This document shows positions 58,375-64,000 of a stretch of 64,000 nucleotides of DNA, piece after piece. Origin of the DNA: Lactobacillus crispatus (GTDB taxonomy: Bacteria > Bacillota > Bacilli > Lactobacillales > Lactobacillaceae). Numbering within the stretch: the stretch's first letter is position 1; each line of letters starts with the position of its first letter. The notes below the pieces were generated by a model, which was not told where the DNA came from, searched no databases, and saw nothing but the letters and a program-made list of their open reading frames with translations. The position numbers were made by a program, and so were the translations under genes. Where the stretch lies: NCBI RefSeq assembly GCF_018987235.1, contig NZ_CP072197.1, positions 1,426,001 through 1,490,000 of the forward strand, given 5' to 3'.

Positions 58375-58656
58375 CTACACTGTACCTAACTTCTTGGTAC
58401 CTAAAACAACATATCCTGGTACTTGCTTAAAAGTGGTCTTGTATGTGATCAAGCAATGAACCTCTCGTCCTGTGTAATTTGCGGTTGTTGGATTATACTC
58501 TTCCAACAATAGCAAATCTCCTACCTGATAATTACGATCATTTTTTCTAATTTCAAAATTTTTAGAGTTATTTACTTGTGCCTCAAAATAACTTGGAAGA
58601 ATTTTTACTCGATGTTCTTTGATCTCATATATGCCACTTGATGTATATACTTTCAT
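58375..58656 (-). CDS. DUF3850 (ASCH/PUA-like) domain protein
   Basis: 93 aa from the ATG at 58656 (GAGG 8 nt upstream); an ATG two codons earlier is too close. HRVKILPSYFEAQVNNSKNF, EIRKNDRNYQVGDLLLLEEY and GREVHCLITYKT match DUF3850, a small fold related to RNA-binding ASCH domains found on phages and plasmids. Between ParA and the RHH protein; its leader was separated from parA by IS982 copy 2. Function unknown. Confidence 0.72.
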   Translation of the reverse strand: MKVYTSSGIYEIKEHRVKILPSYFEAQVNNSKNFEIRKNDRNYQVGDLLLLEEYNPTTANYTGREVHCLITYKTTFKQVPGYVVLGTKKLGTV

Positions 58657-58678
58657 TAGCATTACCTCATATTTTATT

Positions 58679-58710
58679 TATACATTACGTATACTTAGTT
58701 TATATTTAAT
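58679..58710. repeat. Upstream repeat A of the par-like locus
   Basis: TACATTACGTATACTTAGTT... before the DUF3850 gene; about 22 of 32 positions agree with repeat B at 60514-60550. Its right part is cut by IS982 copy 2 and its duplication. Confidence 0.5.
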
Positions 58711-59675
58711 ACGCGTGGTGCTAGTTAAATCGTTCTAGACAATAAGCCAAATTATAAGCTAAAATTGCAATTTCCAACCGGCTTTGAAAGCCTATCAGAC
58801 TACGTGTTCGATTGTTCTCGGCATTGTAATAGGTCAGAAGCGAAAAGTCGCTTTCAATTGTTCTGCGAATAGCCATCAATTGATGATCATTGTGCTTTTT
58901 AGCTCCTGTCATATTTTTACGATATGGTGTCCAAAGTTCATAACCCATTTGTTTTAGCTGTTGATGCAGTTCTTTGCCTAAATAGCCTTCGTCGCCAAGA
59001 AGATAGTAATTAGATGGATGTGCATTTTCCATCAGTTCAACTGTCTCCTTGGCATCATGAACTGATGCTTTTGTTACGACATAATCAAGAATGTAACCGT
59101 CATCGCTAACAATGGCATGAACTTTGAAACCATAGAAGTAAATTTTCTTGGTGGCCTTATAACCAATGTTGGCATAACCGCGAAAAATTTTAGCACGATA
59201 GTTGCGAATTGGTTGGCAAACAGGTACCGGAAAGCTGTCAATGATCAAGAAATGTCCATTCAGGTCAACCTTTTTATTCATTTCTTGCCGTATCTGATAA
59301 ATCAATTGCAATAGCTGACGTGAACGCCGATTAAAACGTGAGTGTGATAAACAATTGAAACATTCACAGAATCTTCTTTGTGATTCAATTCCTGTCTTAG
59401 CTTGCCAGATAAGTAAAGCCAAAATCAGACTGTCCGTAGTTTTAATTTGATCAATATTTCGCCGATGAGTAAACTCAGCCGGTGCATACAAACGATACCA
59501 GTGCCGACAAATTATCACTAAATCTTTAAAACTAACTTGTAAATGGTGGCTAAAACGCTTAAGCTTAAGGCAGTTCAATCAGATCAGACTCTTTTCTATT
59601 ATTACTATTTACAAGTCGAGTCTAACAAGATTGGACTTTTTTATTAACTAAAACGATTTAACTAGCACCACGCGT
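58711..59675 (-). mobile_element. IS982-family insertion sequence, copy 2
   Basis: 965 bp with the same 20-bp inverted ends as copy 1 and a 7-bp target duplication ATTTAAT (58704-58710 and 59676-59682). Same orientation as copy 1. Confidence 0.9.
58721..59578 (-). CDS. IS982-family transposase, copy 2
   Basis: 285 aa, one residue different from copy 1 (Thr in AENNRTRSL). DDE motifs intact. Confidence 0.92.
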   Translation of the reverse strand: MNCLKLKRFSHHLQVSFKDLVIICRHWYRLYAPAEFTHRRNIDQIKTTDSLILALLIWQAKTGIESQRRFCECFNCLSHSRFNRRSRQLLQLIYQIRQEMNKKVDLNGHFLIIDSFPVPVCQPIRNYRAKIFRGYANIGYKATKKIYFYGFKVHAIVSDDGYILDYVVTKASVHDAKETVELMENAHPSNYYLLGDEGYLGKELHQQLKQMGYELWTPYRKNMTGAKKHNDHQLMAIRRTIESDFSLLTYYNAENNRTRSLIGFQSRLEIAILAYNLAYCLERFN

Positions 59676-59693
59676 ATTTAATGTATATTTGCT

Positions 59694-60485
59694 TTATACT
59701 TTATTTGTAATGGAGCCAAAGATACCATTTAACTCATTGAAAAATGATCCATACATAGATTGCATTTTTTTATCTTTCATCATTGTACTGATTGCCACTT
59801 TATCTAAAGTGGAGCGGTTAAACAGCTCTCGATTGGGAATCTTAACAATGACACTTGGATCTTTTTGTAAAACTTCTACCAATTCACGAGAAGATCTAGT
59901 GTTGTTTTTAATCATGTTTCCAACAAATAGCAATTTTGCATCTACTAACGACTGTCTCGTACGATAATCGATTGTTTCTCGTTTAAGCTCCTTAAAGCGC
60001 TGCTCTAAGTTGAATTTGGCACTATAACCGTGTTCGCTCGGAGTAATAGGGCTAAGAATATCATCACTAATAATCACTGCGTTCTTTGTCGCAATTGAAA
60101 AATCAGGGTGGCAATCAATAATAATGTAATCGTATTGATCTAGTTTTCTAGTGTCATAATTATCTGCTAGCCACATGTATAGCAGCATATTTTTATCGAC
60201 TTTAGTTTCAATGTCTGCTTCAATATCGTCTAAATGCATATCTCCTGCAATTAGATCAATATTTTCATTAATCTGATGGATTTTAACTTGATCATTCTTT
60301 AAGAAAATATTTCCTACTGTATACTCATTATCATAAATTCGATATGTTTGGGTCAAATTAGATTGATGGTCTAAGTCGATAAACAAAATCCGTGATCCGT
60401 GGTTAGCCAACCATTCGCCATAGTTATAGGCTAATGTGGTTTTACCTACTCCACCTTTAATAGCTGCAAAAGTAATAATCTTCAT
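59694..60485 (-). CDS. ParA-family ATPase (plasmid-type partition protein)
   Basis: 263 aa. Deviant Walker A KGGVGKTTLAYN at about 11-22, A-prime LFIDLDHQSNLTQ and Walker B YDYIIIDCHPDFSIA. No N-terminal helix-turn-helix, so it is the short type that pairs with an RHH or small ParB-like partner. AAAGGAG lies 7 nt before the ATG; TTATAC-17-TATAAT is a possible promoter overlapping repeat B. Plasmid partition or an integrated-element remnant of it. Confidence 0.85.
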   Translation of the reverse strand: MKIITFAAIKGGVGKTTLAYNYGEWLANHGSRILFIDLDHQSNLTQTYRIYDNEYTVGNIFLKNDQVKIHQINENIDLIAGDMHLDDIEADIETKVDKNMLLYMWLADNYDTRKLDQYDYIIIDCHPDFSIATKNAVIISDDILSPITPSEHGYSAKFNLEQRFKELKRETIDYRTRQSLVDAKLLFVGNMIKNNTRSSRELVEVLQKDPSVIVKIPNRELFNRSTLDKVAISTMMKDKKMQSMYGSFFNELNGIFGSITNKV

Positions 60486-60513
60486 TTTCTTCTCCTTTAA
60501 TTATACTGTACTC

Positions 60514-60550
60514 ATACGTTATGTATAATTTACTTATGCTTAATTTAAAC
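60514..60550. repeat. Upstream repeat B of the par-like locus
   Basis: CATACGTTATGTATAATTTA... about 30 of 37 positions agree with repeat C at 60702-60738. It precedes parA and contains its possible -35 region. Confidence 0.6.
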
Positions 60551-60682
60551 TGGTAACGCAGCAAAGAAACCTGTTGAAACTAGGTATGCCGAAACAGCAA
60601 TTACTACTACCTGTGTTACTAACATCCAACCCACAAAGCTTTTATCAAACTTGTTAGCCTTATGCTTAGAAATAGTATTCAT
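60545..60682 (-). CDS. 45-aa membrane peptide of the par-like locus
   Basis: An ORF of 45 codons absent from longer-ORF lists: a charged start (MNTISKHKANKFDKSF) and one hydrophobic helix (WMLVTQVVVIAVSAYLVSTG) with a short tail FFAALPV. GGAGGGA lies 6 nt before the ATG, the best ribosome binding site nearby. Preceded by repeat C and followed by parA. Could be a small toxin, an element-encoded membrane peptide or chance; no family recognised. Confidence 0.55.
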   Translation of the reverse strand: MNTISKHKANKFDKSFVGWMLVTQVVVIAVSAYLVSTGFFAALPV

Positions 60683-60701
60683 AATTGTTCCCTCCATATT
60701 C

Positions 60702-60738
60702 ATATGCTATGTATAAGTTATTTATGTTTAACTTATAT
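60702..60738. repeat. Upstream repeat C of the par-like locus
   Basis: CATATGCTATGTATAAGTTA... upstream of the 45-aa peptide gene; shares TATGTATAA, TTATG and TTAA blocks with repeat B at the same spacing. Confidence 0.6.
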
Positions 60739-60836
60739 TTATATTATATATCATATTTATAATATTTCAACAACTATCGTTTTTATTTTTATAAGAATTC
60801 AAGTGTAAAATTAAAAAAGATAAAATTGCTGTTTTC

Positions 60837-62499
60837 CAATGTCATTAAGTTAAGGCATTGACAAATGAAGCTAGACTTTTTATGAATCGAATCATTTGGA
60901 TTCGGTTCTTTTTTTTGCAAAAATAAAGGCGAAAAGACCTGCCTTTTCGCCTGCTCATTAAAATTTTAAACCTTCAAAATTATTACCAGAAAGTTGGTGT
61001 TAATTATGAAAGCCCTTCATAAGAATATTTTAGAGCGTCTTGATCAGATTATCAATAATACTGGGGAACATATTCATGATTTTATCGATAATTCACATGC
61101 TTTTACCAGAAAACGCACTTTAGATGCAGCTACAGTTCTTAAAACTACGATTAATATGCAAGGTCAAAATCTAACCAGCGAATTATTTAGAGCGTTTGGC
61201 AAAAAGGCAGCTAAAAGCAATGCCAAAGTGGTTAGTACTTCCGCTTACGTTCAACGCAAAAGTCAACTTTCTCCCGCTTGTTTTAAGCATATTTTGACTG
61301 TTTTTAATCAAGATCTATTTAATATTCAACTTCTTGATCATAAATATCGCTTATTTGCCGTTGATGGTTCAGATTTTAACCAGATATGGAATCCTAAGTC
61401 AAAGAATATTGTTCAATCTTCAACTCATAAAAACAAACCCTATTGTCAGATTCATGTTAATGCCTTGTATGATTTGTTAGATAACACTTATCAAGATTGT
61501 GTTTTTCAGCCCAAATCAGAGATGGATGAACGTAAAGCCGCTGTACAAATGCTTGAAAAATTGAATTGCGGTCCATATATCGTAACGATGGATCGTGGTT
61601 ATACGAGTTTTAATATGGTTGAAAACTGTAATCGTCTACCAAATTGTCATTATGTTATTCGAACCAAAGCGAGTTGCGGCGGAATTAGAGAAGTAGCTGC
61701 ACTGCCAGATCAGGAGTGCGATACTGATATTTCTTGTAAAGTAACTACTTCTAATTACTACTACATTACGCATAAAGATAGTGAAAATCTTCATCATGTC
61801 CAGCATCATTATCACCAATATATTAAGTATCGTTCTAAAAACACCCAGGATTTAAACTGGGATTTTAGCACGTTCTGTACAATAAAATTTCGTGCTTGTA
61901 AATTTAAAATTAATGATTCCAAATCAGATAAAGAAGTGTGGGAAGTTGTTCTGACTAATCTTGATCGGAAAAATTACCCGCTACACAGAATTAAAGAGCT
62001 TTATCATTTGCGTTGGGGTATTGAGACCTCCTTCAAGAAACTTAAGTATTCTTTAGGCAGCGTGGAGTTTCATTCTAAGCAAGATAAATTTATTGAGATG
62101 GAAATTTATGCTCATATGATCATGTTTAACGCAATCAGCCAAATAGATGCTCAAGCCTATATTCCACAAAGGCATTGCAAGCACCAATATGCCATCAACT
62201 TTAAGCAATCATGCTTTATTATTCAAAGCATGTATCTTAATTCTTCTTTATCTGAGACTTTTGAAAGAATTTTGATTCAAGTCAGCCATTACACAATTCC
62301 GATCAGACCAGGACGAAAAGATAAAAGAAATATTAAACCTAAATCAGCTGTATATTATTTATATCGCGTAGCTTAAAATATAAAATCTGTTCTAAGCCTT
62401 ATTTGTCGTACAAAAAAACACCAATTTAACAAATCAAATGTTAAATCAGTGCTTTAAAAGGTTAGTCTCAGTTGTCAATGTCTTAACTTAATGACATTG
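60837..62499 (+). mobile_element. IS4-family-like insertion sequence
   Basis: 1663 bp with near-perfect inverted ends (CAATGTCATTAAGTTAAG then G/A then CATTGACAA) and a 10-bp target duplication TGCTGTTTTC at 60827-60836 and 62500-62509. A hairpin with T-run at 60884-60918 shields the transposase from outside transcription. Confidence 0.9.
61006..62376 (+). CDS. IS4-family transposase
   Basis: 456 aa from the ATG at 61006. DDE-type with first Asp in FAVDGSDFNQIW, second in YIVTMDRGYTSFN, and the Y-R-E-K signature YHLRWGIETSFKKLKYSLG carrying the Glu. Full length with no break. Confidence 0.9.
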   Translation: MKALHKNILERLDQIINNTGEHIHDFIDNSHAFTRKRTLDAATVLKTTINMQGQNLTSELFRAFGKKAAKSNAKVVSTSAYVQRKSQLSPACFKHILTVFNQDLFNIQLLDHKYRLFAVDGSDFNQIWNPKSKNIVQSSTHKNKPYCQIHVNALYDLLDNTYQDCVFQPKSEMDERKAAVQMLEKLNCGPYIVTMDRGYTSFNMVENCNRLPNCHYVIRTKASCGGIREVAALPDQECDTDISCKVTTSNYYYITHKDSENLHHVQHHYHQYIKYRSKNTQDLNWDFSTFCTIKFRACKFKINDSKSDKEVWEVVLTNLDRKNYPLHRIKELYHLRWGIETSFKKLKYSLGSVEFHSKQDKFIEMEIYAHMIMFNAISQIDAQAYIPQRHCKHQYAINFKQSCFIIQSMYLNSSLSETFERILIQVSHYTIPIRPGRKDKRNIKPKSAVYYLYRVA

Positions 62500-62546
62500 T
62501 GCTGTTTTCTAACACCTTCTATTTTTTAAGCTTTATTTGTACCATA

Positions 62547-62578
62547 ATGACATCATTTGTATGTTATAATGATGTCAT
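62547..62578 (+). promoter_or_regulatory. Operator/promoter of the RelB-YafQ type pair
   Basis: 10-bp inverted repeat ATGACATCAT / ATGATGTCAT around an extended -10 (TGTTATAAT, 62562-62570). A third ATGACATCAT begins at the antitoxin start codon. Arrangement suits repression by the antitoxin. Confidence 0.7.
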
Positions 62579-62598
62579 AGCGTAAAGGAGTGATTGTT

Positions 62599-62886
62599 AT
62601 GACATCATCAACTACAATCCGTCTTGATGACGATTTAAAGAGAAAAATGCAAAAGAATTTAGATGCTGCAGGCCTTTCAATGAATGCATACTTTGTAATG
62701 GCAGCTAAACAACTGGTTTTACAAAAAAAAGTTCCTTTTGAAATCTTGACTGAACCAGAAATTCCTAATAAAACAACCGAAAAAGCAATGCTTCTAGCTG
62801 ATGCCAAAGATGAGGGCTTGGTTACAGATGATTCGCCTAGTTTTACTAATGTCAATGATTTAATGAAATCTTTGGATGAGAACTAA
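62599..62886 (+). CDS. RelB/DinJ-type antitoxin
   Basis: 95 aa from the ATG at 62599 (AAAGGAG 9 nt upstream). SSTTIRLDDDLKRKMQKNLD AAGLSMNAYF is the RHH DNA-binding start of RelB/DinJ; the C-terminal part would wrap the toxin. Stop overlaps the toxin ATG (TAATG). Confidence 0.85.
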   Translation: MTSSTTIRLDDDLKRKMQKNLDAAGLSMNAYFVMAAKQLVLQKKVPFEILTEPEIPNKTTEKAMLLADAKDEGLVTDDSPSFTNVNDLMKSLDEN

Positions 62887-63194
62887 TGTACACTATCAAA
62901 TACGAGCCACAATTTAAAAAAGACTACAAAAAGTTCAAAAAAGAACATCCAGAGTTAATAAAAGATTTTAAGAATACAGTTATTCAGTTAACCCAAAAAG
63001 GAAAAGTCGGAAAGGACTATGACCTTCATCCGTTAGATAAATGTGGTGGTAATTACAGTGGTCATTTTGATTATCATTTAAGTGAAGGAACGGTCGATGT
63101 TGTAGTGATCTACAAGCCACACAAGACCAATTCAATAATTAGATTTGTGAGAATCGGAAATCATGGAGACCTATTTGAGGGTAAAGAAAAATAA
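62886..63194 (+). CDS. YafQ/RelE-superfamily toxin
   Basis: 102 aa. YEPQFKKDYKKFKKEHPELI, DLHPLDKCGGNYSGHFDYHL and VRIGNHGDLFEGKEK match YafQ-type mRNA interferases, including the His and Asp/Glu-rich residues near HPL and the C-terminal IGNHGDLF. It cleaves mRNA on the ribosome. Coupled to the antitoxin gene. Confidence 0.85.
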   Translation: MYTIKYEPQFKKDYKKFKKEHPELIKDFKNTVIQLTQKGKVGKDYDLHPLDKCGGNYSGHFDYHLSEGTVDVVVIYKPHKTNSIIRFVRIGNHGDLFEGKEK

Positions 63195-63201
63195 ACTATA
63201 T

Positions 63202-63243
63202 AAATACGGATATATCAGTATTTTTGATATATCCGTATTTTGA
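63202..63243 (+). terminator. Terminator after the YafQ-type gene
   Basis: A perfect 15-bp stem AATACGGATATATCA / TGATATATCCGTATT followed by TTGAT. From here to 63431 I see no gene or other clear feature. Confidence 0.6.
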
Positions 63244-63431
63244 TATACGAATTAGAAATTTAGATTTTATTCTTTTTAAAACTCCGCTCACCATGTTGAA
63301 AAATCGATAAAAACAATGCTAAATGTAGAAAAAAGAAAAAATCATAGTAGTAAGACTTTAAAAAGGACGGTAGAACTACTTTAAGTACTACAAATTACAA
63401 CAAAAATTTTATAAACTTCTACTTCATTAAG

Positions 63432-63462
63432 AAAAAATCCTGTAATACAGGGCTTTTTAAGC
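63432..63462 (-). terminator. Terminator after the specificity-subunit gene
   Basis: On the minus strand GCCCTGTATTACAGGATTTTTTC: a short stem with T-run just after the stop at 63476. Confidence 0.55.
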
Positions 63463-63475
63463 TAAAACGCAACTT

Positions 63476-64000
63476 TTACATTTTATTAATTAGTGATTCA
63501 GTAGTTAAAATTTCTCTATCCTTATACTTTACAGCCTCAGCAATCGTCAGTTTTTCAATTGCTCTAATGTACTTCTCCATGTAATTAAAGTCTAAATTTT
63601 TTGTATTACTTACAACTGGTAATCTTACACTATCACTTCTTATTTTGGCTTTTGAAATGGAGTCATCCCAACTATATTTTTTAGATAAAGCTTTTCTAAC
63701 ACTTCCTACAAAATATTGTTGAATTAGAGGGCTTTTATATCTTGAATCTTTAAAATATAGTGCCAAATTATGACTATCATTCGAACAAAAATCTTTTTCT
63801 TGATAAGTTACTACCATAGTTTTTCCACCAATGAAAACGCAATTGCCCTCATCGATCCATTCTTTAGGACAATTTATGTATTTTAAAACAGCATTATTGC
63901 CTTCTGCTGCTGTCAAGTATGGCACATTGCCATTTTCAAGGTTAGCTACTTGACTCTTCAATATACTATGAGTATTAACTACATTAAATAGATCAACTAT
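63476..64000 (-). CDS. Restriction endonuclease specificity subunit (HsdS/BcgI-like), 5' part beyond window
   Basis: The open frame continues to the right edge in the same phase (IVDLFNVVNTHSILKSQVAN), so the M at 63961 is internal. VPYLTAAEGNNAVLKYINCP, GNCVFIGGKTMVVTYQEKDF, NLALYFK and VRKALSKKYSWDDSISKAKI then RLPVV follow the pattern of target-recognition half-domains of type I and BcgI-like S subunits, with the conserved helix near the end. At least 175 residues are visible. Methylase and nuclease genes would lie beyond the edge. Confidence 0.75.
   Translation of the reverse strand: MVDLFNVVNTHSILKSQVANLENGNVPYLTAAEGNNAVLKYINCPKEWIDEGNCVFIGGKTMVVTYQEKDFCSNDSHNLALYFKDSRYKSPLIQQYFVGSVRKALSKKYSWDDSISKAKIRSDSVRLPVVSNTKNLDFNYMEKYIRAIEKLTIAEAVKYKDREILTTESLINKM

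Overview
The window reads as a low-GC Gram-positive chromosome segment, most likely Lactobacillus of the delbrueckii/helveticus/crispatus group. Grounds: AT-rich codon use with AGGAGG-type ribosome binding sites; the atpBEFHAGDC operon preceded by upp; neighbours typical of lactobacilli (rpsD, rarA next to a 6S RNA, mbl-yidD-DUF2969-rodA, murT, EzrA); an SLAP-like secreted protein; and IS256-, IS30-, IS982- and IS4-type insertion sequences like those abundant in dairy and gut lactobacilli. Species was not determined.

Layout. 1-7.5 kb is accessory and surface-related: an edge-truncated Rpn/PD-(D/E)XK-type remnant, rsuA, an AlbA-type regulator, a lipoprotein, an SLAP-like protein, an IS256 element and a second secreted protein, then an Rgg-family regulator next to an unlisted 37-codon secreted peptide gene. 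7.6-15.6 kb is housekeeping: thiI with its cysteine desulfurase, ezrA, rpsD with a candidate S4 leader, a YueI-like gene, rarA, 6S RNA and a universal stress protein. 15.7-26 kb is a minus-strand cluster of membrane-anchored proteins, four of which start with zinc ribbons; one is TcaA-like. An IS30 copy and a GH3 lipoprotein sit inside it. 26-42 kb is core: rodA, yidD, mbl, a shortened DUF1146 gene, the ATP synthase operon, upp, a Sua5-type gene, prmC, prfA, tdk, murT and two tRNA genes. 42-55 kb holds a serine hydrolase, an MFS exporter, pgi, an IS982 copy, a VanZ-like protein, an LtaS-type enzyme, a two-component system with an SdpI-like protein, manA, a PatB-type lyase and a DUF3737 pseudogene broken by both a stop codon and an IS30 insertion.

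From about 57 kb to the right edge the content becomes plasmid- or island-like: mazEF, a ParA / small membrane peptide / DUF3850 / ribbon-helix-helix locus with three copies of a related upstream repeat, a second IS982 copy, an IS4 element, a RelB-YafQ type toxin-antitoxin pair and the end of a restriction specificity subunit. A sequence like the 3' end of a tmRNA or tRNA followed by a terminator at 56.94-56.99 kb is a candidate left junction of this island.

The observations most worth a second look are the zinc-ribbon surface-protein cluster with a recurring extracytoplasmic domain, the Rgg/peptide pair, and the par-like locus with its repeats and 45-aa membrane peptide. All functional statements are from reading the sequence and from memory of families; no database search was run.
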